Shown: positions 1 through 6,126 of the stretch, piece after piece
Position numbering within the stretch: the stretch's first letter is position 1
Layout of the letters: each line of letters opens with the position of its first letter
Assembly: GCA_027043985.1 (NCBI GenBank)
Contig: JALUDQ010000215.1
Location: 1 to 8,452 of the forward strand
Source: Desulfurococcales archaeon
Lineage (GTDB): Archaea; Thermoproteota; Thermoprotei_A; Sulfolobales; WANQ01
DNA: 8,452 nucleotides
Reading direction: 5' to 3'
The notes under the pieces: generated by a model
The model's database searches: none
What the model saw: the letters and a program-made list of their open reading frames with translations, nothing else
What the model was told of the DNA's origin: nothing
Program-made: the position numbers and the translations under genes

Positions 1-509
1 GTAGTACTGTTAGGGATATCTTATTGGAATCTAAAGACAATATCATGAAGGTAATAGTCTTAGAATCTAGTCCTGGAAGAGAAGGCATATACCTTGCAAA
101 GGATTTAAAGGAGAACGGATTAAATGTAATAATTGTACCGGATCTAGCATTCAACCATTACCTCGGAGAAGTCGATCTAGTATTGGTTGGAGCTGATAGT
201 GTTGGAAAAGATGCATGTATAGTCAATAAGATTGGAACCATGCCTCTCACATACTTTGCACACTACCTCGGACTAGAAGTATACGCGGTCTTCGAAGCCT
301 ATAAGATCCACCCGGAGAAAACTTGCTATGAGATACCATTGCTTGAAAGAGAATACGAGATAGAAGACTTCAAGACCAAGACACCATTATTCGATAGAAC
401 ACCGGGCAAGTATTTTACAGCATTTATAACAGAACATGGACTACTTAAGCCTAGTAGAATAGAGGTTAAGAGAGCATATCAACAATTCCTCGAGAAAGTG
501 ATAAGATAA
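1..509 (+). CDS. IF-2B / ribose-1,5-bisphosphate isomerase family protein, 3' part (5' end outside window)
   Basis: The frame is open to the left edge (first full codon at base 3, reading S-T-V-R-D-I-L-L), and these residues fit the family's usual lead-in to the Rossmann-like half, so the TTG at base 24 is not the real start. Seen motifs are VLESSPGREG (substrate loop region), VLVGADSVG with the GAD aspartate that is catalytic in MtnA and R15P isomerase, the family signature VNKIGT, and the C-terminal FDRTPGKYFTAFITEHG block. The family includes eIF2B alpha/beta/delta, MtnA (methylthioribose-1-phosphate isomerase) and archaeal ribose-1,5-bisphosphate isomerase of the AMP salvage pathway. The visible C-terminal half does not separate these; GAD followed by S rather than R leans towards the IF-2B-like archaeal branch. 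It is probably a soluble cytoplasmic protein. The family assignment is firm and the exact substrate is not. Confidence 0.88.
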   Translation, partial: STVRDILLESKDNIMKVIVLESSPGREGIYLAKDLKENGLNVIIVPDLAFNHYLGEVDLVLVGADSVGKDACIVNKIGTMPLTYFAHYLGLEVYAVFEAYKIHPEKTCYEIPLLEREYEIEDFKTKTPLFDRTPGKYFTAFITEHGLLKPSRIEVKRAYQQFLEKVIR

Positions 510-514
510 TTATA
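508..514 (+). promoter_or_regulatory. TATA-like element upstream of the GC-rich RNA candidate
   Basis: AATTATA overlaps the stop of the upstream gene and lies about 25 bases before position 537, where the GC-rich island and its C-box-like motif begin. That is the normal archaeal TATA-to-start distance. The element is short and the genome is AT-rich, so this is suggestive only. Confidence 0.25.
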
Positions 515-534
515 GTTGTTTGAGATAAAGTGTT

Positions 535-610
535 GAGTAGATGAGGTAGTCTTCCGGCGGAGCTGACCCGAAGGTGTCTTGGAGGGGGTGCTGAACTCTT
601 CGCTGACCGA
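535..610 (+). ncRNA. Candidate small RNA, possibly C/D-box-like
   Basis: The gap between two genes contains an island with 41 G/C in 66 bases (545-610), far above its surroundings. In AT-rich hyperthermophiles such islands are a classic sign of structured RNA. It shows TAGATGA (538-544, resembling a C box, RUGAUGA), CTGA (563-566, D'-like), CTGA (591-594) and CTGA (603-606). GCTGACC occurs at both 562 and 602. A short hairpin is possible: CTTC (551-554) pairs with GAAG (570-573), with GG/CC stacked above it across a one-base bulge. A TATA-like element sits about 25 bases upstream and a T-run follows at 614-618. Against a canonical C/D guide RNA: the first guide would be 18 nt and no good C' box is visible (only GGTGTCT at 573-579). 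It could instead be the structured 5' leader of the methyltransferase gene downstream. The call of an RNA is moderate; the class is uncertain. Confidence 0.38.
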
Positions 611-613
611 TAG

Positions 614-618
614 TTTTT
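614..618 (+). terminator. T-run after the RNA candidate
   Basis: TTTTT directly follows the GC-rich island. U-rich tracts are enough for intrinsic termination in archaea. The run is short and lies in a leader region, so partial read-through into the gene at 640 is possible. Confidence 0.25.
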
Positions 619-625
619 CCTCTGT

Positions 626-631
626 GGTGAT
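626..631 (+). promoter_or_regulatory. Ribosome binding site fixing a TTG start
   Basis: GGTGAT is a full match to the core of the archaeal Shine-Dalgarno sequence and lies 8 bases before TTG at 640. An in-frame TGA at 628-630 closes the frame upstream, and no other start lies between it and 640, so TTG is the start. Confidence 0.7.
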
Positions 632-639
632 GGATTGTC

Positions 640-1965
640 TTGAGGCTTAGGATTAATAGTTTTGATGCTGAGCCTCTTTTAGCAAGTGTTTTCTGTTTTA
701 TTGAGCGTAGTCGTGAGTCTTTTCGTGGTGTTATGGATTATCTTGCTAGGAGGTATCGTGTTGTCGCTAAGGCTTTGCCTATGCTTAACGCTTTGGGTTT
801 GAGTGTCCTGCGCAACTACTTGTTGCTTGACTATATTGTTTACGAGTCTTGTGGGCTAAGTGTTGAGAGATATAATTGTCTTCGTAAATGGCTTATTAGG
901 ATTCTCGTTTATGAATATGTTTTCCGTAAAATAGGTTTTAATAGGATTGAAAGATTTCTCGGCAAGACTGGTATTAGTAGGGAATGCTTGGAAGAGACTA
1001 GAAAGTTCGACTATAATGCTAGTCTCATGAGGAGAAGACTTGTTGACAGGCTTAGTATTAGGTATTCTATTCCGAAATGGATTATAAACTATATTTGGGA
1101 GAACAAGCTTGTGCAAGATGAAAGAGAACTTGAAGAACTCGTTAAGGCTCTCCACGGTCCTCAGCCTACTTGGATTAGAGTTAACTTGTTGAAGACTAGT
1201 AGGGATAGACTTGTAAAAGTACTTGAAGAACATGGTGTGGTGGTTGAGAAAGACCCGTTATTACCTGATATGCTGCTTGTTCTAGAGGGTAGGGAGAAGC
1301 TTAGTCGTTTAAGAGAGTATCGTGATGGATTATTTGTGTTTCAGAATCGTGCAACAGCTCTTGTAGCCCATGTATTAGAGCCGAGACGCGGTGAAGTTGT
1401 TTATGACTTGTGTAGTGCTCCTGGTGGGAAGGCGTTCCATATTGCTAGTATAACTGGTTGTAAATCCTATATTGTAGGAGTAGATATTTCTAGGAGAAGA
1501 ATAGAGACGATGAGCAATCTCTCAGAGAAGCTGGGAGCAACTAAATGCGTAGAACCAGTTGGAGCTGATGTACTGAAGCCCCCGTTCAATAAGAAGGCTA
1601 AGTATATTGTATTGGATCCCGACTGTACGAGTATTGGTAGGATAGGTCATTCACCAGAGATTAGATTGTGGATTACACCAGTAGATATTGCTAGAATGGT
1701 TAAGCTACAGGAGAAGTTGTTGGAAAAAGCTGTTTGGCTCGGTGCTCGCGGTGCTAGAATAGTTTATTCTACTTGTACGATAACCTTGGAGGAAAACGAG
1801 GGTGTAGTAAGCCGCGTTCTCGGAAAGTATTCGATGCTTAGATTAGTTGAACCCAGAATACCTCTAGGGGTTCCGGGTATAGGTTTAAGAGAGACGCGTA
1901 GACTTTACCCGCATTTGCACAGGAGTATTGGGTTTTTCTTAGCATTACTTGAGCTTAGGGGCTAG
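640..1965 (+). CDS. RsmB/Nop2/Sun-family tRNA/rRNA cytosine-C5 methyltransferase
   Basis: This is predicted to transfer a methyl group from S-adenosylmethionine to C5 of a cytosine in rRNA or tRNA. At 441 residues it is close to RsmB length. Residues 1 to about 165 are helical and probably NusB-like. The RNA-binding lead-in PTWIRVNLLK is at 176-185. The Rossmann methyltransferase follows: motif I DLCSAPGGK (256-264) for SAM, acidic D282 in GVDIS, motif IV DPDC (326-329) and motif VI STC (377-379). Cysteines C329 and C379 match the two catalytic cysteines of the family. Motif IV normally reads P-P-C or A-P-C, and here the residue before the cysteine is Asp. The start is TTG with a GGTGAT ribosome binding site. 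The first third uses T-ending codons and CGT arginine, unlike its neighbours. The last 21 bp overlap the convergent ATPase gene. The family is certain; the target RNA and position are not known from the sequence. Confidence 0.93.
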   Translation: MRLRINSFDAEPLLASVFCFIERSRESFRGVMDYLARRYRVVAKALPMLNALGLSVLRNYLLLDYIVYESCGLSVERYNCLRKWLIRILVYEYVFRKIGFNRIERFLGKTGISRECLEETRKFDYNASLMRRRLVDRLSIRYSIPKWIINYIWENKLVQDERELEELVKALHGPQPTWIRVNLLKTSRDRLVKVLEEHGVVVEKDPLLPDMLLVLEGREKLSRLREYRDGLFVFQNRATALVAHVLEPRRGEVVYDLCSAPGGKAFHIASITGCKSYIVGVDISRRRIETMSNLSEKLGATKCVEPVGADVLKPPFNKKAKYIVLDPDCTSIGRIGHSPEIRLWITPVDIARMVKLQEKLLEKAVWLGARGARIVYSTCTITLEENEGVVSRVLGKYSMLRLVEPRIPLGVPGIGLRETRRLYPHLHRSIGFFLALLELRG

Positions 1966-3162
1966 GTTCTGCTTTCTCGCTAGTTCTATCATTTTCCTTA
2001 TATCTAGTATTTTTAGCTCTGTTTCCGGAACTATTGTTTCAACTGGTACTATGAGTATTTTCTCGGCTTCAGGATAGCTATATAGTTTTGATTCTATTCT
2101 TTTTATTTCACTCTTAGATATCTTGTTCTTCCATTTTACTTCTCCCACTATTCTAAGCTTCTTGTACTCTACTAGCCCGATATCTATTTCATTTGGCTCT
2201 AGTATCTTTACTGGTTTAAGTCCCCAGGCCTCGGCTAGTAGGCGTTCAACGAATTGTTCTACTAGTAGTGGGAGGTATTGTGAAACAGCTTTTTCTAGGA
2301 ACCCCCATGGAAGCTGTATGTCGAAGTGCTCGTACCTAGTGTGTAGATAGTATTGTATGCTTGTTAGTGGAGATACATGTCTGTATACGTGTCTTCTCTT
2401 CTTACCCCATACTGGTATTCTTTCAAGTAATCCGATTTTCACCATTATATCCATATACTTTGTTATCAGCGAGGTCGTTTGTTTGGGTAACAGACCTCTA
2501 CTGTAGAGATATCCTGTTATTTCAGTTAACCTTGTTCTCCCAGCTGCAACTGCTTCTAGGATTGCATTAAACCTTTCCACGGCTACCTGGTCTTCTTCGC
2601 TTAATACCTCGCCTACTAGGCTTTGAGCTATATCTTTCCCACCGATAACTATATCCATTATTTTACGGTCTAGGAGAACGGGTTCCTGGTAGAATACTAA
2701 GGTTTCAAACCACTCTTTACTCGGCTCAACAGCCCACTCATGCCCCAATAAGTCTATGGGGGATATTAGTCCAACCCTATAGCTAGTGAACAAGCCTTTG
2801 AGTGGAGCATCTACTCCCTCAATTAGTCTCTTATGGTAGTGAAGAGTCGATGTTATAAATACTACTTCGCCACTACATTCTCCGGATTGAACTATATCAA
2901 AGAATACTGGTGGTGCTCTATGGAATTCGTCTACGATAACTTTATCTAGTCTCCTACATAAGCGGATAAAACTTCTAGCATTGAGTTCCAAGTCCTCTAC
3001 TAGATTATAGAATAAGCCTCCTCTCCTAACAATAAAGTAATCATAGTCTTCTAGTACTAGTCGCGCATAGAATGTTTTACCCGTCTTTCTCCTACCATAG
3101 AGGAGCCTCCTACCCTTACTCTTAAGGAATTCTTCTAAACTCTTGCGGCGAATAATACTCAT
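1945..3162 (-). CDS. Archaeal P-loop ATPase with C-terminal PD-(D/E)XK nuclease-like domain (DUF234 type)
   Basis: 405 residues with the architecture of the archaeal ATPase/DUF234 family of STAND-like AAA+ proteins. Walker A is GRRKTGKT (23-30), Walker B is VIVDEF (75-80), and a sensor-1-like strand VFITST (101-106) follows. Residues about 195-250 look like a winged helix (a YLYSRGLL turn, then a VKIGLLERIPVWG strand). The C-terminal domain carries EIDIGLV (325-331) and VGEVKWK (339-345), giving the D327...E341-x-K343 layout of restriction-endonuclease-fold nucleases, so the nuclease signature is intact. The role is unknown; related proteins are scattered in archaea and often expand by transfer. 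The ATG start at 3162 immediately follows an array of operator-like repeats on its promoter side, suggesting tight transcriptional control. The 3' end overlaps the methyltransferase gene by 21 bp. The domain call is strong; cleavage activity is inference. Confidence 0.88.
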   Translation of the reverse strand: MSIIRRKSLEEFLKSKGRRLLYGRRKTGKTFYARLVLEDYDYFIVRRGGLFYNLVEDLELNARSFIRLCRRLDKVIVDEFHRAPPVFFDIVQSGECSGEVVFITSTLHYHKRLIEGVDAPLKGLFTSYRVGLISPIDLLGHEWAVEPSKEWFETLVFYQEPVLLDRKIMDIVIGGKDIAQSLVGEVLSEEDQVAVERFNAILEAVAAGRTRLTEITGYLYSRGLLPKQTTSLITKYMDIMVKIGLLERIPVWGKKRRHVYRHVSPLTSIQYYLHTRYEHFDIQLPWGFLEKAVSQYLPLLVEQFVERLLAEAWGLKPVKILEPNEIDIGLVEYKKLRIVGEVKWKNKISKSEIKRIESKLYSYPEAEKILIVPVETIVPETELKILDIRKMIELARKQNLAPKLK

Positions 3163-3206
3163 ATTATCATACTCTCAGTATCATACTAATAGTATCATAT
3201 TAGATA
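3163..3206. repeat. Three 14-bp tandem operator-like repeats upstream of the ATPase gene
   Basis: TATCATACT begins at 3165 and again at 3179, and TATCATATT begins at 3193, giving exact 14-bp spacing. Each sits inside an 11-bp element of type AGTAT-C-ATACT. The copy at 3177-3187 is a perfect inverted repeat around a central C; the copies at 3163-3173 and 3191-3201 each have one mismatch. Bases 3151-3164, inside the ATPase start region, match the unit at 9 of 14 positions and may be a decayed fourth copy. Repeated palindromes directly before a start codon are typical of repressor operators, and this arrangement would most directly control the minus-strand ATPase gene. Confidence 0.6.
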
Positions 3207-3216
3207 AGCTTATCTA
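3201..3216. promoter_or_regulatory. 16-bp perfect palindrome, candidate regulator site
   Basis: TAGATAAGCTTATCTA is a perfect inverted repeat with no spacer. It abuts the three 14-bp repeats and lies in the divergent gap between the ATPase and transporter genes. A homodimeric regulator could bind here and affect either direction. It also overlaps AT-rich sequence that could act as a core promoter for the minus-strand gene. Confidence 0.45.
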
Positions 3217-3233
3217 TAATCCCATGAGAATCA

Positions 3234-3241
3234 CTTATTAA
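3234..3241. promoter_or_regulatory. TATA-like element in the divergent gap
   Basis: CTTATTAA lies about 65 bases before the transporter TTG at 3305, which would place transcription start near 3262-3265 and leave a leader of about 40 bases. Read on the other strand (TTAATAAG) it could serve the ATPase gene, with the start falling around 3210 inside the palindrome and just before the repeats. No strong purine-rich BRE is obvious. Confidence 0.3.
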
Positions 3242-3304
3242 CCCATAAGCCTCCTCTCAAAGCAAGACCATACTAGAATTAATACTGGATTCGGTGGCGA
3301 GCTA

Positions 3305-4198
3305 TTGATTATCGAGATTGTTACTGTTTTGTTTGGATTAATGGGTTTGGGAATCCTATTGAAATACATTGCAGTTAAACACTTTAGTGTACTCAACTAT
3401 TTCGTTGAGTTCTTTACCAAAATACTATACTATGGGCTCCTACCCCTCCTATTCTTCAATATATTTTATAGACGAGGCCTTGATATAGCTGATGCAAATA
3501 TATTTATTATAGTATCATTCTATGTGCTATCATCACTAGGCATATTATGGTATATGTTCCGAAACCTTGAGGAAGGAGTAAGGAAGAGTCTTGTAACATC
3601 TTCTATATTCTCCAATGCAATATTCCTTGGATTCCCTATACTCTACTTCCTCTACAATGACGTAACCTATGCATCACTCTATAGCCTAGTTCTATTATCA
3701 TATAATATAGCTGTTGGAGGACTCCTTGGAGCTGAGAAGAATATTTGGAAAAACATTATCAAAATACCATTAATATACGGCTTTCTCGCGGGAATACTAG
3801 CCCACTACTACTATCCCAGTATAGGAGAGATTCTAGTAACCAATATGTCAAGCATAGTCTCTAGTCTAACAACCTATGGCTCAATAATAATAGTGGGTTT
3901 TTCAATGCCCCTAACAACACACGTGATAAGAAGGTATTGGAAGCTTATCTTCTTTCAAGCAATATACCGTTACACTATATCACCACTAATACACTATATC
4001 CTACTCCTAGTATTCCCAATACCAGTTCAGGGATTCTACCAGCTACTAGTAGAAGCAATAATGCCCCCAGGCCTCATAAACACTGTTCTCGCAAGAATAC
4101 ATAGATGGGACTACGAGTATGCTGCTTCAGCAACACTCGTACTAACACTTACAACCCCGCCAATAATAGTATCTCTTAGAGCCATAGGACTAATATAA
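3305..4198 (+). CDS. AEC-family (auxin efflux carrier-type) membrane transporter
   Basis: 297 very hydrophobic residues, the usual length for AEC-type transporters of about ten membrane helices. The N-terminal half has helices near 2-22, 38-56, 66-84, 98-116 and 122-140. The family hallmark SNAIFLGFPIL occurs at 103-113. The second half repeats the arrangement, with GFSMPLTTHVIRR (198-210) and MPPGLINTVLA (253-263), matching the crossover region of AEC and bile-acid-like transporters. The family moves organic anions or small organic acids across the membrane; the substrate here is unknown. The start is TTG with GGTG (3293-3296) eight bases upstream; the next Met (residue 13) would cut into helix 1. 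It is followed after 30 bp by the two nucleotidyltransferase-like genes on the same strand, probably in one transcript. Confidence 0.83.
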   Translation: MIIEIVTVLFGLMGLGILLKYIAVKHFSVLNYFVEFFTKILYYGLLPLLFFNIFYRRGLDIADANIFIIVSFYVLSSLGILWYMFRNLEEGVRKSLVTSSIFSNAIFLGFPILYFLYNDVTYASLYSLVLLSYNIAVGGLLGAEKNIWKNIIKIPLIYGFLAGILAHYYYPSIGEILVTNMSSIVSSLTTYGSIIIVGFSMPLTTHVIRRYWKLIFFQAIYRYTISPLIHYILLLVFPIPVQGFYQLLVEAIMPPGLINTVLARIHRWDYEYAASATLVLTLTTPPIIVSLRAIGLI

Positions 4199-4207
4199 TA
4201 GTAGGGT

Positions 4208-4230
4208 ATGAGTACAGGTTAAATACTCAT
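4208..4230 (+). repeat. Inverted repeat masking the start of the next gene
   Basis: ATGAGTA (4208-4214) and TACTCAT (4224-4230) are perfect 7-bp inverted repeats around a 9-base loop. The loop holds the ribosome binding site AGGT (4216-4219), and the right arm contains the first two bases of the ATG at 4229. In RNA this could form a small hairpin over the translation start; as DNA it could be an operator. A 7-bp AT-rich stem would be weak at high temperature. Confidence 0.4.
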
Positions 4231-5152
4231 GAACTGCGATATAATTGTTGATGGAGTACTAGTAAAGGTTAGAGACTATTTATGGATAGTTAAAGGATGC
4301 TACCATCCTAGAAACCATGTAATAGCTCTCCCGAGATACGGGTTAGATAATACTAAGATCAAAGAGTTTGGTGAAAGCTATAGGATTGCAAGAGAATACG
4401 GGTTCATATTATTCGATGAAAACCTTGATACGAGTATTCCAGCAATACCGTTAAACCTAGTAGAATATTGTCTCAACCCGTTTAATAACGATCCAAGACA
4501 TCTGGGAGTGTTGGGAGAGAAGGCTTGGAGGCTAAAACAACTAATAGCAGAATACGGGGGTATAGACCTAGAATACATAGGAGTTACTGGTAGCTTGCTT
4601 GCAAAGAAGATTCTACCAGGCCTAGAGGTAGGCGATATTGATATCATTGTACGAGGTAGAGAAGAGTCGATTAAAGCTTATAGAGCGTTGAAGAAGCTTA
4701 GAGCTAATGGAATAGTTTCTTCAATTAACTCCCCGGTTTACCGGGAACTAGAAATACAAGACCCTAGGACAAGACTAGAACTCATGAGAAAAAGAGTCCT
4801 CGAAGGACTATTCGATAAAACACCATATAGTATAAGGCTAATACCATGCCTTAAACAAACAGAGAAAACAAGTAGAATCAAGCGATTGGGATGGTGGACT
4901 GGTACTATAGAAGTAGTTGAACCCATACAATCATACATAATGCCCTATCAATACAAGATTAGAGTAATCGGAGGAAACAGTAACCAGGAACCACGAGTCC
5001 TCATAAGCTACCGTATGAGGTTTAGCGAACTACCACGTGGACTAATATTATGGGTTAAAGGAATACTAGAATACCATGTAGACGAGGGAGTATTGAAGCT
5101 ATGCCCGGATCACCCTGGCTCGAAAGCAAGAATCCAAGAGACCACGACCTAG
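4229..5152 (+). CDS. Nucleotidyltransferase-like protein, first of a tandem paralogous pair
   Basis: 307 residues in three parts. Residues 1 to about 110 are an unrecognised domain with a GCYHPRNHVIALPRY stretch (23-37) that is echoed in the downstream paralogue. Residues 115-208 hold a Pol-beta-type nucleotidyltransferase core: GVTGS (118-122), then DIDI (136-139) after 13 residues, within the family's hG[GS]x(9-13)D[DE]h spacing. The expected third carboxylate strand is probably YSIRLIP (200-206), which has no acidic residue. Residues 225-295 form a third, beta-rich region. It resembles archaeal predicted nucleotidyltransferases (COG2413-like, from memory). The ATG start has AGGT (4216-4219) nine bases upstream. 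It lies 30 bp after the transporter gene, and its last 52 bp overlap the next gene. Substrate and role are unknown. Confidence 0.72.
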   Translation: MNCDIIVDGVLVKVRDYLWIVKGCYHPRNHVIALPRYGLDNTKIKEFGESYRIAREYGFILFDENLDTSIPAIPLNLVEYCLNPFNNDPRHLGVLGEKAWRLKQLIAEYGGIDLEYIGVTGSLLAKKILPGLEVGDIDIIVRGREESIKAYRALKKLRANGIVSSINSPVYRELEIQDPRTRLELMRKRVLEGLFDKTPYSIRLIPCLKQTEKTSRIKRLGWWTGTIEVVEPIQSYIMPYQYKIRVIGGNSNQEPRVLISYRMRFSELPRGLILWVKGILEYHVDEGVLKLCPDHPGSKARIQETTT

Positions 5153-6126
5153 TTGAAACCAAGGACAATACCATATATGTTGTAGTAGGAAACCAGCATC
5201 CACCAGACAGTATTATGTGCTACCCAAAATATATACTAGTAGAACATGAGACTCCTTGGAAGAGAAGAAACAAGCATTTCCTAAGAATACCGTCATGCTA
5301 TGAGGTAAACCATATCTATGAGAAATCTAGGATAAAGCCAAGCCAAGTCTATGATGCAAGATACGGCGTAATGGTGCTCGGAGTTAAGAGAAGAGACATT
5401 ACGAGATACTATGATCCCGCTAGAAGACTCAAAGAAATAATAAGGTCTCCAAAAGACCAATTAGAAGCTCTTGCCGTTGAAGTAGTATACCAGTTGAATA
5501 GACTAGGAGTCCACGTAGATTCTCTAGGCATTACGGGCAGCATATTGCTGGGGATCCATAATAGTAGTGTGTCTGATATAGACCTCGTAGTCTATGGTTG
5601 CCGTGAAGCATACAGCCTAGTGGAACAACTCGGAGAAAAAGGCATCGGGAAACTAGAAGCTCTTAGAAACGAGAGACTAGTAGAATGGGTTAAATGTCAT
5701 TCAAGAGCCTATGGGCTACCAAGAGAACTTGTTAAAAAATACTATGCTGCTTGGAGAAGACTAGTATACCGTGGAAGAGAAGTCAGCTTAACATATGTTA
5801 ACCCGGAGATAAGTAAGCGTTTCTACGAGAACGTTTACAGATACCTAGGACCAGCGAGAATAATCGTAGACGTAGAGCCCTGGCAGTGCGGGAGCATCTA
5901 TTATCCATCAAGAACCCTCGCACTATTAGAGAGAGTTGAGAAGGGTCCAAGTCTCAAGGAAAGAGAGATTGAGATCGTATCCTATGAGTCACTATATCTT
6001 AAACCACTAGTCTTCGGAGGAAGACTACTAGTAGAAGGAGCATTATACCAAGACTCTTACGGACACCTCCAACTACTCGTAGGTGTAAGAGAACACCGGG
6101 GATTCATCAAACCCCTACATTCATAA
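5101..6126 (+). CDS. Nucleotidyltransferase-like protein, second of a tandem paralogous pair
   Basis: 341 residues with the same order of parts as the preceding gene. The N-terminal domain has VVVGNQHPPDSIMCYPKYIL (27-46), parallel to the GCYHPRNHVIALPRY block upstream. The nucleotidyltransferase core is LGITGS (142-147) and SDIDLVV (158-164). An Arg/Gly-rich turn RRLVYRGREVSLTYVNP (219-235) matches the upstream KRVLEGLFDKTPYSIRLIP; its strand again lacks a third acidic residue (S-L-T-Y). The C-terminal region, from about 290, matches the partner's last third (ISYRMRFS versus VSYESLYL; WVKGILEY versus LVEGALYQ). The ATG at 5101 lies 52 bp inside the preceding gene with a GAGGGAG stretch (5084-5090) before it, and no later start keeps the conserved block. 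The two proteins probably arose by duplication and may act together. Function is unknown. Confidence 0.72.
   Translation: MPGSPWLESKNPRDHDLVETKDNTIYVVVGNQHPPDSIMCYPKYILVEHETPWKRRNKHFLRIPSCYEVNHIYEKSRIKPSQVYDARYGVMVLGVKRRDITRYYDPARRLKEIIRSPKDQLEALAVEVVYQLNRLGVHVDSLGITGSILLGIHNSSVSDIDLVVYGCREAYSLVEQLGEKGIGKLEALRNERLVEWVKCHSRAYGLPRELVKKYYAAWRRLVYRGREVSLTYVNPEISKRFYENVYRYLGPARIIVDVEPWQCGSIYYPSRTLALLERVEKGPSLKEREIEIVSYESLYLKPLVFGGRLLVEGALYQDSYGHLQLLVGVREHRGFIKPLHS

Noticed and set aside
24..26. TTG at 24 as the true start of the IF-2B family gene
   Set aside because: The frame is open to the window edge and the residues before it fit the family, so the gene simply begins outside the window.
538..594. 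Firm call of a canonical C/D-box guide RNA
   Set aside because: The C' box is poor and the first guide interval is 18 nt, so only a general small-RNA candidate is claimed.
627..671. A second C/D-like element (GTGATGG ... CTGA) over the methyltransferase start
   Set aside because: The C-like motif is better explained as the ribosome binding site, and the CTGA lies within coding sequence.
856..1233. Minus-strand 125-residue open frame inside the methyltransferase gene
   Set aside because: It lies entirely opposite a gene with clear family motifs, has low-complexity composition, and has no ribosome binding site or recognisable domain.
2123..2570. Plus-strand open frames (75 and 69 residues) opposite the ATPase gene
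   Set aside because: They are antisense to a conserved domain and show no family resemblance, so they are treated as shadows.
4378..4647. Minus-strand open frame opposite the first nucleotidyltransferase-like gene
   Set aside because: Ser/Pro-rich shadow translation of a purine-rich coding strand with no domain signal; the same applies to 4738-4938, 6453-6683 and 7490-7792.
5101..5152. Frameshift splitting one nucleotidyltransferase gene into two
   Set aside because: Each gene has its own full N-terminal, GS...DID core and C-terminal region, so this is a tandem duplication with overlap and not a broken gene.
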